Notes: a model not told the origin generated them from the letters alone. A DNA stretch of 64,000 bases from UBA6623 sp965226435 (GCA_965226435.1 CBDDCY010000007.1:310001-374000); one strand, 5' to 3'. Shown: positions 10,506-19,208, counted from the first letter of the stretch. Made by a program: numbers and translations.

Positions 10506-11466
10506 ATGCAACAAGGCGTCTACTTCACCGGCAATATCGTGGCCGACTGCCTGGTGGGGCCGGTCGATGGGTTGCCGGAATGGGGTGCGACGGCCTATGT
10601 CGACTCGACCGATCTGCACCTGGGGGGAAATGCCGCCGCGACGGCCTATGCGGCGGCCTTGATGGGGGTTTCCGCAACCGTGGCCGGCGCGGTGGGGGAC
10701 GATTTTTTCGGGGAGTTCGCGCTCGGTCGGCTGCGGTCGGTCGGGGTGGATCTCTCTCGCGTCAAGGTGAAACAGGACTCGGCGACCTCGACGACCGTAG
10801 GGCTGATCAATCAAGAAGGCGAGCGGTTGTTGCTGCACCAACCGGGCGCGAGCGGCCTGCTGGCGCTCGATGATATTCCTTTCGATGAAGAGATCAAGCG
10901 CGGTCATGCCTACTTTCATTTCGGCAGCATCTTTTGCTTGCCGCGGCTGCGACCCGACGGCGAGGAATTGCTGGTTCGTGCTCGCGAGGCCGGGTTGATT
11001 ACCTCGCTCGACACCGATTGGGACGTGGATGACTTTTGGATGGAGGGCTTCGAGCCGCTCTGCCCGCTGATCGATTACTTCTTCGCGAACCATGAGGAGG
11101 CGCGGCGGCTTACGGACCTCTCCGAACCCGCGGCGATCGGGCGCTTCTTTCGCCGCCGCGGGGTCAAGGTCGTGGTGTTGAAATTGGGATCCGACGGATG
11201 CGCCGTCTTTTCCGAGCAAGGTGATTTCGCGCTGCCCGCCTACGAAGTCGAGGTCGCCGATACGACGGGCGCGGGGGATTGCTTTTGCGGGGGGGTTCCT
11301 GGCGGGGTTGGCGCGGGGCATGGATCTGGAGCAGGCGGCTCGGCTGGCGACCGCCGCCGCGGCCCACTCGGTCCAACGAGTGGGGGGGACCGAGGGGCTG
11401 CGGGATTTTGAGACGACCGCGACATGGGTGGAGTCTCGGGAGCCGTTACCGGTCGAGAAGCCGTAA
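10506..11466 (+). CDS. PfkB family carbohydrate kinase, frameshifted
   Basis: The first 258 or so residues read as a ribokinase/PfkB sugar kinase: GNIVADCLVG near the N-terminus, LHLGGNAAATAYAAALMGV substrate-binding segment, and ADTTGAGDCF with the catalytic Asp. At the run of seven G at 11289-11295 the frame breaks. The correct continuation, GGFLAGLARGMDLEQAARLA ... HSVQRVGGTEG, is in another frame and ends at 11466. Dropping one G from the run, or one T from the preceding TTTT, restores a normal kinase of about 319 residues. Unshifted translation ends at 11411 with a nonsense tail. This could be a sequencing error, a decayed gene or a phase-variable tract. Confidence 0.8.
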
Positions 11467-11483
11467 GGAAACGGGGTTTCGGG

Positions 11484-12152
11484 TCACGTGGTTGATGCGG
11501 GTGTGCCGTTGGTGACGACGGGGATGAGCGCGGTGATCTCATCCAACAGAATTTCCGGCGGATGGGTGACCAGAGTTTCGGGCTGCAAACCGTAGGTCAC
11601 ACCGCACGAGGCGACGCCGGCGTTGCGCGCCGTCAGGATGTCAACCGCGCTATCGCCGACCATGAGGGTGCGGTTTTTGGACGCCCCGGATTCATCGATC
11701 AAGAGATTGAGGCCATAGGGGTCGGGTTTTTTGGTGTCGAAACTATTGCCGCCGTAGACTCGACGAAAGTGCCGCGCCAGGCCGAGCCTTTCGATCATCA
11801 GGATCGAAAAGCGCACCGGCTTGTTGGTGAGCACGGCCAGGTTGCGGCCGGCTTCGACAAGGGTATCCAACGTTTCTTGGACGCCGGGGTAGAGGGTCGT
11901 GTTGTCGAGCATGTGATCGCGGTAGTACTCGTAGAAGAAATCGAGAGCGCGATCGGCTTGTTGTTGGGAAGCTTCCGGGCCCAGCGAACGGCGGATCAAC
12001 ATGGGTGCGCCGTTGCCGACGTAGGAATAGATCAGTTCGTAGTCGAGCGGAGCCATGCCGGCGTCACCGCGGGCGGCGTTGACAGCAAGAGCGAGATCGA
12101 GTTTCGAGTCGACCAAGGTCCCGTCAAGGTCGAAAACGACGAGTTCAAACAC
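11484..12152 (-). CDS. HAD family hydrolase, phosphoglycolate phosphatase-like
   Basis: The 222-residue protein has the HAD motif I FDLDGTLVDS with both nucleophile and acid/base Asp, a four-helix cap, motif II in LAVLTNKP, the Lys of motif III around DTKKPDPYGL, and motif IV in LMVGDSAVDILTARNAG. This arrangement is that of Gph/PGP-type phosphatases, which remove phosphate from 2-phosphoglycolate or related small molecules; the exact substrate cannot be read from sequence. It is convergent with the kinase gene at 10506, 17 nt away, and divergent from the RNase J gene. Confidence 0.88.
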   Translation of the reverse strand: MFELVVFDLDGTLVDSKLDLALAVNAARGDAGMAPLDYELIYSYVGNGAPMLIRRSLGPEASQQQADRALDFFYEYYRDHMLDNTTLYPGVQETLDTLVEAGRNLAVLTNKPVRFSILMIERLGLARHFRRVYGGNSFDTKKPDPYGLNLLIDESGASKNRTLMVGDSAVDILTARNAGVASCGVTYGLQPETLVTHPPEILLDEITALIPVVTNGTPASTT

Positions 12153-12276
12153 GATGTTTCAGTCTACCAAGCGACCCGTTGCGAGCCTGTCGGGGGGGAA
12201 GGGCCGGGCGCGCCAGTCTCGGAATCGATTGAGCGCTTCCGTCGCCGGGCTTAAAGGGGCTCGCGGCTTCGCTCCT

Positions 12277-12372
12277 TTCGCCCTGTAAGGGCTCAAATTC
12301 ATTTGATTGAGTACCTGGGGTTCCGCCTTCGGCTCCACCCCAGGCTATATTCCCGCCGCCGCTTCGCGGCTG
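12277..12372. repeat. Triple-hairpin intergenic repeat, copy 2
   Basis: The copy reads GCCCTGTAAGGGC, then arms CCTGGGG/CCCCAGG around CGCCTTCGGC, then GCCGCTTCGCGGC. Compared with the other copies, both sides of the long stem differ in a compensating way, so pairing is kept. It lies in the 315-nt gap between the divergent HAD and RNase J genes, which holds no other supported feature. Confidence 0.8.
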
Positions 12373-12467
12373 TGGAGTTTCGCGGTTTCACCGCTTCGAC
12401 GCTGCCGTTTGCGCCGATCACACTTTTGCCGCGGGCTGCTAGGCTGGCTACAGGGGGAGTTACTCCA

Positions 12468-14138
12468 CTGACAGATCAGAAATTGCAAGTCATTCCGCTC
12501 GGCGGGCTGGGCGAGTTCGGCATGAACATGATGGCCCTGCGATGCGGCGACGATATTGTTGTCATCGACGCCGGATCGTTATTTCCCGGCGTGGAATTGT
12601 TGGGCGTCGACCTGGTTGTCCCCGACATCACATTCCTGGTCGACAACCGCGAGCATGTTCGCGGACTGGTTCTCACCCACGGCCACGAAGATCACATCGG
12701 CGCGACGCCGTATGTGCTGTCGCAGCTGAACCTGCCGATCTATGCGACCCGCTTCACCGAAGCGCTGGTCCGCCGCAAGCTCAAGGAGCACGATCTCGAC
12801 GAGCCTCCGACAATTCACACAGTCGAGGCGGGCGAGAAGGTGACGCTCGGCTGTTTTGAGATCGAGTTCATTCAAGTGACCCACAGCATTCCCAATGCTT
12901 CGGCGCTAGCGATCAAGACGCCCTTGGGGATTGTCGTTCACACGGCGGATTTCAAGATTGATCCGACGCCGATCGACGGCCGGTTGTTCGATCTGCACGC
13001 GCTGGCCGATTACGGCAAGCGGGGCGTGTTGCTGTTGCTGGCCGATTCGACCAACGTCGACCGTCCCGGCTTCACGCCGTCGGAGCGAGCGGTGCGGCCG
13101 CGTCTGGAAGCCATCTTCCATCACGCGCCGAACTCGCTTTACTTCAGTTGCTTTTCCTCGTCGATTCACCGGGTGCAGCAGATACTCGATTTGTCGGCCC
13201 AGACGGGCCGCAAAGTCGCCTTCGTGGGGCGAAGCATTTCCGAGGTCAGCAGCTTGGCGCACGACCTGGCGCTGCTCGATGTGCCCGATGGATTGCTGGT
13301 GCACCCGGGCGACATCGGCAAGCTGCCGCGCTCACAGCGCACGATGATTATTTCGGGCAGTCAGGGAGAGCCGCTCTCGGCGCTTTCACGCGCCGCGGTC
13401 GGCAAACATCGGCACGCCGAGATTGATACCGGGGACACAGTCGTCCTCAGCGCGCGGCTGATTCCGGGCAACGAAAAGGCGATTTACCGCATGGTCGATC
13501 ACCTTGCTCGCCGGGGAGCCGAGGTGCTCTACGGGCCGATGAATCCCCCGGTGCATGTCTCGGGCCATGCGAGCGAGGAGGAGTTGAAGCTGGTTCTGAG
13601 CTTGCTGCGGCCGAAATATTTCGTGCCGGTGCACGGCGAATACCGGCAGCTTTCGCGTCACTTGCAATTGGCCGAGCACTTCAAGAGCGCCGGGCTGGAG
13701 GCGTCGTTCTTGGTGGAAAGCGGCGATGTGCTGGAAATCGACGCCGAGGGCGCGCGGCAGCGCGAATCGGTTCCGGTGGGCCGTGTGTGCATCGACTCGG
13801 GTACGGGCGACGAAATTCTCGAGGAGGTCGTGATTCGAGACCGCCGTCACCTGTCGGAGTTTGGCGTGGTGGTGCCGATCGTGGCCCTCAACCGGCATAG
13901 CGGGAAACTGGAAAGCGCCCCGGAGATCATCACCCGCGGTTTCGTGGTGGGAGAAGACAGCTCGGGGCTGCTCGACGGCGCCGCGGACGCTGTTTCCCGG
14001 ACGATCGAGACTTCCTCCGAGGAAGAGAAGACCGATTGGGGGGTGATGGAAGAGAAGATTCGCGTCGATCTGCGTCGCTACATCAAACGTAAGACCGATA
14101 GCCGCCCATTGATCGTCCCGGTGATTCTGGAAGTTTGA
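12468..14138 (+). CDS. rnj: Ribonuclease J
   Basis: RNase J is a metallo-beta-lactamase/beta-CASP ribonuclease with 5'-3' exo- and endonuclease activity in mRNA decay and rRNA maturation. The start of the conserved protein is clear (LQVIPLGGLGEFGMNMMALR), followed by the zinc motif LTHGHEDHIGATPYV, HTADFKID, the beta-CASP part (FVGRSISEV, ISGSQGEPLSAL) and PVHGEYRQL with late metal ligands. The frame is open back to 12303, but that part comes from the intergenic repeat. No ATG or GTG fits. CTG 12468, 8 nt after GGGGGAG, would give a normal 556 residues; TTG 12483 and TTG 12426 are alternatives. Confidence 0.93.
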   Translation: MTDQKLQVIPLGGLGEFGMNMMALRCGDDIVVIDAGSLFPGVELLGVDLVVPDITFLVDNREHVRGLVLTHGHEDHIGATPYVLSQLNLPIYATRFTEALVRRKLKEHDLDEPPTIHTVEAGEKVTLGCFEIEFIQVTHSIPNASALAIKTPLGIVVHTADFKIDPTPIDGRLFDLHALADYGKRGVLLLLADSTNVDRPGFTPSERAVRPRLEAIFHHAPNSLYFSCFSSSIHRVQQILDLSAQTGRKVAFVGRSISEVSSLAHDLALLDVPDGLLVHPGDIGKLPRSQRTMIISGSQGEPLSALSRAAVGKHRHAEIDTGDTVVLSARLIPGNEKAIYRMVDHLARRGAEVLYGPMNPPVHVSGHASEEELKLVLSLLRPKYFVPVHGEYRQLSRHLQLAEHFKSAGLEASFLVESGDVLEIDAEGARQRESVPVGRVCIDSGTGDEILEEVVIRDRRHLSEFGVVVPIVALNRHSGKLESAPEIITRGFVVGEDSSGLLDGAADAVSRTIETSSEEEKTDWGVMEEKIRVDLRRYIKRKTDSRPLIVPVILEV

Positions 14139-14177
14139 TTCGGCCTGATCGCCGGGCCGGCGCCCTTGGGCGAGCGG

Positions 14178-14840
14178 TCAACCCGGGGCGGCGCGAGACT
14201 TGTGCACCATGGGCCGGGCGGGGTTCCCGACAACGACAGCTCCGGCGGCGACATCTCGGGTGACAACGGCGCCGGCCCCGACGATGGCGCCCTCTCCCAC
14301 AAACAGCCCGGGATTGACGACGGCTCCGGCTCCGATCGTCGCGCGGCGACCGACTCGAACATTACCGGTCAAGATGGCGCCCGGGAGGATTCGGGCATGG
14401 GCTTCGACGCGGCAGTCGTGATCGACCGAGGCGCGGGTGTTGAGGCAAACGTTGTCGTCGATGAGGGCGCCGGGGTTGACAACGGCGGCGGCGAGAATGA
14501 CGACGCCCCGACCCAGTTCCGCGTGCCGGGAAATCACGGCGGACGGGTGAATAAGGCAGGGCGCGGCGAGACGGGTCGCCAGGACGCGGGCAAAGAAGGT
14601 TTCTCGCAATCCGTTGTCACCGAAGGCGAGCGCAACGGCGGTGGCGCGGGTTTTCTCGGCGACAGCGGCCAACTCCGCGGTCGGACCCAAGACCGGCAAG
14701 CCCAATACGCGGTCGCCCTGCTTGGCCGGATCGTCGTCGAGAAAGCCGACGGCGCGCCAATCGGCGAGACGGTCGATCAGATCGGCCAGGACTTTGCCGT
14801 GGCCACCGGCGCCGAGGATCAGGATTTTTTTTACCGGCAT
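14178..14840 (-). CDS. PglD/NeuD-like sugar O/N-acyltransferase
   Basis: The 220-residue protein has an N-terminal nucleotide-sugar binding fold (KKILILGAGGHGKVLADLI) and a C-terminal left-handed beta-helix made of hexapeptide repeats (NPGALIDDNVCLNTRASVDHDCRV...AGAVVTRDVAAGAVVVGNPAR). This is the PglD/NeuD/VioB family that acetylates amino-sugar nucleotides, with the catalytic His in SVDHDC. ATG 14840 was chosen because the conserved fold starts there. It lies downstream of the glycosyltransferase-phosphoglycosyl transferase fusion on the same strand, which resembles the pglA/pglC/pglD trio of Campylobacter. The exact sugar is unknown. Confidence 0.88.
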   Translation of the reverse strand: MPVKKILILGAGGHGKVLADLIDRLADWRAVGFLDDDPAKQGDRVLGLPVLGPTAELAAVAEKTRATAVALAFGDNGLRETFFARVLATRLAAPCLIHPSAVISRHAELGRGVVILAAAVVNPGALIDDNVCLNTRASVDHDCRVEAHARILPGAILTGNVRVGRRATIGAGAVVNPGLFVGEGAIVGAGAVVTRDVAAGAVVVGNPARPMVHKSRAAPG

Positions 14841-14868
14841 CTTTGTTTTCCCGACGATCGAGTGAGCC

Positions 14869-14897
14869 GGCCCGCATTTCTCACCGCCTGACGGGCA
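14869..14897. repeat. Dispersed motif with CACCGCCTGACGGGCA
   Basis: The 29-base segment containing TTTCTCACCGCCTGACGGGC is found again, inverted and with minor changes, at 42614-42641, and a shorter relative (GCATTTCCGGTCGCCTGACG) lies at 22092-22117. It is in the 207-nt gap between the two glycan genes. Confidence 0.55.
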
Positions 14898-15047
14898 AAG
14901 CACACGATAGGCCCGCCATTACTTCGTTGCGCTTGCTCGCCGTGCTCACCGTACTGTTCAAGTACGCCTGCGCGCGCCAAGCGGCCCGCGCCTTGTACTG
15001 ACAGGCCTCTCATGCACTTTGCCTCGCCACGCGATTAGAAAAGCGGG

Positions 15048-16868
15048 CTAGGAAACGGCCTTGGCGGCGTCGCCTTCAAAGCGCGGCATGGTCGCTTCGC
15101 CGGCTCTCGCAATGCCTTCACGGCGTAAAACGGCGATGACGGTTAGCCAAGCGATCTTGCGATCGAGGGTGGGCGAGGCGTTGCCGACATACCATTCGTC
15201 GCAGGCGAATCTGTCGTCCCAGCAAAGGGTGTTGCGGCCGCGCACCTGCGCCCAGCCCGTCAGCCCGGGCCGAACTTGGTGGCGCTTCATTTGTCCCACG
15301 CTATAGAGAGGCAGGTATTCGGCCAACAGCGGCCGCGGGCCGATGAGGCTCATCTCCCCCTTGAGGACGTTCCAAAGCTGCGGCAATTCATCGAGACTCG
15401 CGGCGCGCAGCCAACGACCGAGCGCAATGAGCCTTTCGCCGTCGGGGCCGTCGCCGGGGGCCATCGTGCGGAACTTCAGCAACTCGAAAACTTCACCGCC
15501 CCATCCGGCGCGCTTCTGACGAAATAGAATCGGTGATCCTATGCAAACTCGAACCGCCGCGGCGACCAGCAGGATTAGCGGCGATAGGAGTAAGAGCCCT
15601 CCCAGGGAGGCAACGATGTCGATCGCACGCTTGCCGGGGTAGGCGTTGCGGCGGGGACAGGCCCGGGCGAGAACACTCTCGGCGCTGACGAGGGCTTCGC
15701 GATAGAGCAAGAGGTAACCGCGAGCCAGTCGTTCCGGAGCGAACCCGGCGCGAACGCGTTCGCGGGCGGCTCGGCCCATGCTGTTCGCGGCTTCGGCATC
15801 CGCGAGTAGGCTCTCGACGGCGGTTGCCAAAGACGCGGCATCCCGTTGGGGGACGAGAATCCCGGTTTCGCCGTCGACGACGGCATCGACCGAACCGGTG
15901 GCGCGGGCGGCTACGAGTGGTTTGCCGGCGGCAGCGGCTTCCAGTGCCGCGGTCGGTAAGCCCTCGCGGTAGCTGGGGAGCACGACGACATCCATCAATT
16001 CGTAATAGGGGACCGGGTCTTCGACAAAACCCGCGCGGATGACGGCGGGATCGTCTTCGAGGGCTTGTCGGGTTCGGCGGGGAATCTCCCGCGGCCGCTC
16101 GTATTCGCCGACGAGCAAGAGCTTGAGGCGGGGCCGTTTCCTCCGTAGGATGTCGAAAGCGTCGATCAGCTCGGCGATTCCCTTGTCCCGTGTGATACGC
16201 CCGACGAATCCGACGACCTCGTGCCCCGAAGCGATACCGAACCGCTCACGCAACCGGCGAACCGTAATTGCTTTTTCGGGACCCGCGAGAAAAGGCGCGA
16301 TATCGATGCCCTTGGCGCTGCCCTGCTCGATGAGCACGGTCTTCTCGCCGGCAACGACGCCGAGTGTAACGGCGCGCTCCCGCAGGCTTTCACTGACCAC
16401 GATCACGCGGTGCGCCAAGCGGCACGCCAGCCACTCGGCCGCGAACAGCAACCGTCGGCCCGTGCCGGTTGCTGTTTCCAAACGCAAACCGTGAAGGGTG
16501 TAGAAACGCTGCGGCACGCGGGCGGCCCACGCGGCCAGGCCGCCGAGAAGCCCGGCTTTCGGCGTCCCAACGTGGCAAATCGTCGGACCTAAGACCCGCA
16601 GCAGCCGCCACAGCCTCCAAACCGAGACGATGTCGGCGAGAGGCGCGATGTGCCGGGCCATCGGGACGGCCCGCGCCTCGACGCCGTCGCGTTCGGCCGC
16701 GCGGCACAGGGGGGCGCCGGGCGACGAAACAACTGTGACGCGGAAACCGGCTTGGCGAAACCGCCGGAGTTGGCCCCCGAGCATGGCCGGCACGGCCATC
16801 GGCGCGGTGACAATGTGAACCAAATGGGGGCGGTCGTCGCCGTCGGGTGGTCGCTGGTGACGGTTCAT
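15048..16868 (-). CDS. Fused GT4 glycosyltransferase and phosphoglycosyl transferase
   Basis: The 606-residue protein joins two enzymes. Residues 1 to about 400 form a GT-B glycosyltransferase of family GT4, with the N-terminal HIVTAPMAVPAMLGGQLRRF, FVGRITRDKGIAELIDAF, and the PSYREGLPTAALEAAAAGKP acid motif. From about residue 410, PGKRAIDIVASLGGLLLLSP begins a monotopic phosphoglycosyl transferase with KFRTM, the catalytic dyad in SLDELPQLWNVLKGEMSLIGPRP, and RPGLTGWAQV. The C-terminal part would transfer a phosphosugar to undecaprenyl phosphate and the N-terminal part would add the next sugar, as PglC and PglA do separately in Campylobacter. The PglD-like gene is next downstream. Both catalytic sites look intact. 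Confidence 0.9.
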   Translation of the reverse strand: MNRHQRPPDGDDRPHLVHIVTAPMAVPAMLGGQLRRFRQAGFRVTVVSSPGAPLCRAAERDGVEARAVPMARHIAPLADIVSVWRLWRLLRVLGPTICHVGTPKAGLLGGLAAWAARVPQRFYTLHGLRLETATGTGRRLLFAAEWLACRLAHRVIVVSESLRERAVTLGVVAGEKTVLIEQGSAKGIDIAPFLAGPEKAITVRRLRERFGIASGHEVVGFVGRITRDKGIAELIDAFDILRRKRPRLKLLLVGEYERPREIPRRTRQALEDDPAVIRAGFVEDPVPYYELMDVVVLPSYREGLPTAALEAAAAGKPLVAARATGSVDAVVDGETGILVPQRDAASLATAVESLLADAEAANSMGRAARERVRAGFAPERLARGYLLLYREALVSAESVLARACPRRNAYPGKRAIDIVASLGGLLLLSPLILLVAAAVRVCIGSPILFRQKRAGWGGEVFELLKFRTMAPGDGPDGERLIALGRWLRAASLDELPQLWNVLKGEMSLIGPRPLLAEYLPLYSVGQMKRHQVRPGLTGWAQVRGRNTLCWDDRFACDEWYVGNASPTLDRKIAWLTVIAVLRREGIARAGEATMPRFEGDAAKAVS

Positions 16869-17164
16869 GGGACGTGGCTGTCGGGAAGCCGGCGTGACCG
16901 ACCGGCGCTTGTATCAATCGGGTTGTTGGGGGATCGACTTTAGTAGGCGCTTCTCTCCGCCCACGGGCCGCTCGAACACGATGTTGCGTGCCGCGACATG
17001 AATCTACTGCTGAGCGGCTGCTCCGAGTCAGCGGATGCGGTTCGGAGTGGCAACGCGATTTTCTGACAGTTAAGTGCCCTAAGGCCCTAATTCCTTCGTG
17101 GCTGCTTTTGCTGGGTCTGCGAGAGAATGCAGTACCATAGACTCGCCTGGGAGGAGGCCGGCCC

Positions 17165-18118
17165 ATGGAATGCCCGCACTGTAGACTCATCAACCCCGAT
17201 ACAACCCAACACTGTAACTGTGGGTATGACTTTACTACAAAGACCCTTGAGGAGCCGTACGCCCGATCGCATTCCGTCGTCGCAATCCTCTTTGGTTGTG
17301 GCCGTGCGAAAGGAGCGCGTTGGGCCTTAGCCGGGCTGCTTCCTTGCGTGACAATGCTGCCCTCGTGCAATCTAGTTTCTCCCACCGAGTTCATCGCCTC
17401 CGAGTATTTTGTTAGCGCCATCGACGGCTTGGATTACGTCAAGATACCGGCAGGCGCATTCCAGATGGGCTGCGTTGGGGGGAGTTTTTTTGTTGCCGAA
17501 GAATGCAATGACCTTGAGAGGCCCCGGCATCAGGTGGAGATCACGCGGGCCTTCTGGATGAGCCGCACGGAGGTGACGGTTGCGGCTTACAAACGCTTTG
17601 TCAAAGAAACCGGCCAAAAGTGGCCGAAGACGCCCTATTTCAACACGCTCTGGGTAAAACAGGACCATCCGATCGTCCAGGTCACCTGGGATGAGGCAAA
17701 AGCCTACTGTGAGTGGTCTGGAGGGAGGCTGCCAACGGAAGCGGAATGGGAGTACGCGGCTCGTGGCGGTAGCGAAGGCTTCCTCTACCCCTGGGGCAAC
17801 AAAATCAGTTCACAGAACGCGAGATACCGATCATTAGGGTTCGGAACCGCAGCGGTGGGCAGCTGTCCAGCGAATGGATTTGGTCTCTACGACATGATAG
17901 GCAACGTCTATGAGTGGTGCTCCGATTGGTATGACGACGACTACTATGCCGCCTCACCTCCCCGCGACCCTAAAGGTCCTCCCTCAGGTAAGAGCAGGGT
18001 TTTGCGCGGCGGGAGCTGGGGCAACTATCGGCAGACCGTGCGTACGTCGTTCCGCTCCAGCGGGTTGAGCGGGAACAACAACATCGGGTTTCGTTGTGTC
18101 CGGGAAGTTTTCCGCTGA
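17165..18118 (+). CDS. SUMF1/FGE-like domain protein with zinc ribbon, catalytic Cys absent
   Basis: Residues 1-25 form a small zinc ribbon (CPHC ... CNCG). A hydrophobic stretch around residues 55-75 (WALAGLLPCVTMLPSCNLV) could be a membrane anchor. From residue 95 the formylglycine-generating enzyme fold is complete: IPAGAFQMG, RPRHQVEITRAFWMSRTEVT, VQVTWDEAKAYCEWSGGRLP, TEAEWEYAARGG, GNVYEWCSDWY and RVLRGGSW. Where true FGE has two copper-binding cysteines after RGGSW, this protein reads GNYRQTVRTSFR, so sulfatase activation is unlikely. The family has other roles, including sensor or effector domains. A GGGAGGAGG site precedes the ATG by about 6 nt. Confidence 0.8.
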   Translation: MECPHCRLINPDTTQHCNCGYDFTTKTLEEPYARSHSVVAILFGCGRAKGARWALAGLLPCVTMLPSCNLVSPTEFIASEYFVSAIDGLDYVKIPAGAFQMGCVGGSFFVAEECNDLERPRHQVEITRAFWMSRTEVTVAAYKRFVKETGQKWPKTPYFNTLWVKQDHPIVQVTWDEAKAYCEWSGGRLPTEAEWEYAARGGSEGFLYPWGNKISSQNARYRSLGFGTAAVGSCPANGFGLYDMIGNVYEWCSDWYDDDYYAASPPRDPKGPPSGKSRVLRGGSWGNYRQTVRTSFRSSGLSGNNNIGFRCVREVFR

Positions 18119-18828
18119 GCGTCGCTTACAGTCGCCCCCCGCCGGTACCAACAGTAGAGTACTTCAAGGTTGAACCCGTAACCGCTACCACGCTGCGCGG
18201 CAAGGTCAGTTTCGAAGGGACCGCTCCCAAGAATGCTCCCATCGACATGAGCGCCGAGCGTGACTGTCAGAGACTGCACAGCGGTCCTGTCACAGCCGAG
18301 GTTGTGGTGGTCGGCGAGGGAGGTGGCTTGGCCAACACCTTCGTTTGGGTCAAGGCAGGGCTGGAAGGCAAAAAATTTGAGGCTCCCAAGACCCCGGTTA
18401 AACTCGATCAAACGGGTTGCATCTATCGGCCCCACGTGCTTGCCCTTCAGGCGGGTCAGATGCTCAGTGTCACCAACAGTGACCCGACCAGTCATCATGT
18501 TCATCCGCTGGCGCGGTTCAACCGCGAGTGGAACAAGTCGCAAAGCTCGAACGCCCCGCCCGTCGAACGCAAGTTCAGCCGGCAGGAGATTATGCTGCCG
18601 GTCAAATGCAACATCCATCCCTGGATGAGAGCTTACATCAACGTTGTGGACCATCCTTTCTTCGCGGTGACCGGCGAAGATGGAACGTTTGAAATCAATG
18701 GCCTGCCACCAGGAACCTATACGATCGGGGTGCGTCACGAGAAGTACGGCGAGAAAGAAACGAGCGTCACGGTGGGTGCCTCCGAGTCCAAACAGATTGA
18801 TGACTTCACTTTCATGGCCGCCGGCTGA
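18094..18828 (+). CDS. Cupredoxin/carboxypeptidase-regulatory-like protein, signal peptide missing
   Basis: The 244-residue product has two recognisable parts. The first is a cupredoxin-like region with ITVTNSDPTSHHVHPL-type text and the motif MLPVKCNIHPWMRAYI, giving His and Cys ligands. The second is a C-terminal carboxypeptidase regulatory-like beta-sandwich (DGTFEINGLPPGTYTIGVRHEKYG). Relatives are periplasmic, yet this copy starts from TTG inside the preceding gene with no signal peptide. It overlaps that gene by 25 nt and may have lost its original 5' end by rearrangement. It could be non-functional. A role in copper binding or respiration is only inferred. Confidence 0.6.
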   Translation: MCPGSFPLSVAYSRPPPVPTVEYFKVEPVTATTLRGKVSFEGTAPKNAPIDMSAERDCQRLHSGPVTAEVVVVGEGGGLANTFVWVKAGLEGKKFEAPKTPVKLDQTGCIYRPHVLALQAGQMLSVTNSDPTSHHVHPLARFNREWNKSQSSNAPPVERKFSRQEIMLPVKCNIHPWMRAYINVVDHPFFAVTGEDGTFEINGLPPGTYTIGVRHEKYGEKETSVTVGASESKQIDDFTFMAAG

Positions 18829-18920
18829 TCTGGTGTCTCAAGCGCGAGATTCTCAAGCTGGACCTCGAGAACCCGCCCGCCCGATCGCCGCTGCCTTCTC
18901 TGACCAGAGGAGGAAAGGTC

Positions 18921-19013
18921 ATCGACCCCGAGCAGCTCTACGTCACCCAGGGCAAGTACAAGGAAGCCGACCCACTCTTGAAGCGCTCGCTGGCGATCCA
19001 AGTGAATATGAGG
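18921..19013 (+). pseudogene. Tetratricopeptide repeat gene fragment
   Basis: In this frame the DNA encodes a segment containing EQLYVTQGKYKEADPLLKRS, which matches the kinesin-light-chain style TPR consensus (LY--QGKY-EAEPLY-RALAI). There is no start codon or room for further repeats before the palindromic units, so it appears to be the remnant of a larger TPR gene. Confidence 0.5.
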
Positions 19014-19074
19014 GGAATCGGCGGCCCGGTCCCGAGCACTTCCCTGCCTGAAGATTTTCCTTGGTTTGACCATG

Positions 19075-19150
19075 GCTAAAGCCCTACGGAAAAAGGCCGT
19101 TGAAACGGCCTGGCTAAAGCCCTACGGAAAAAGGCCGTTGAAACGGCCTC
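19075..19150. repeat. Two perfect tandem 38-bp palindromic units
   Basis: Each unit begins GGCTAAAGCCCTACGG and ends with the hairpin AGGCCGTTGAAACGGCCT, whose 8-bp arms surround GA. The units at 19075-19112 and 19113-19150 are identical. Only two units are present and there is no variable spacer, so it is not a CRISPR array. Confidence 0.85.
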
Positions 19151-19208
19151 GTACCGGACGACGAGCCCTGTAAACCGGCGCTCAAGGGCCGGCCTATTTG
19201 CAATCCAA

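Noticed and set aside
12303..12467. N-terminal extension of RNase J
   Set aside because: The DNA is mostly the triple-hairpin repeat, the encoded text (RRRFAAVEFRG) is unrelated to RNase J, and the shorter form has the normal family length.
17165..18118. True formylglycine-generating enzyme activating sulfatases
   Set aside because: The two catalytic cysteines are absent and no classical sulfatase gene is in the window; the DUF1501 protein is only a distant fold relative.
19075..19150. Possible CRISPR array
   Set aside because: There are only two identical units in direct contact, with no spacer and no cas genes nearby.
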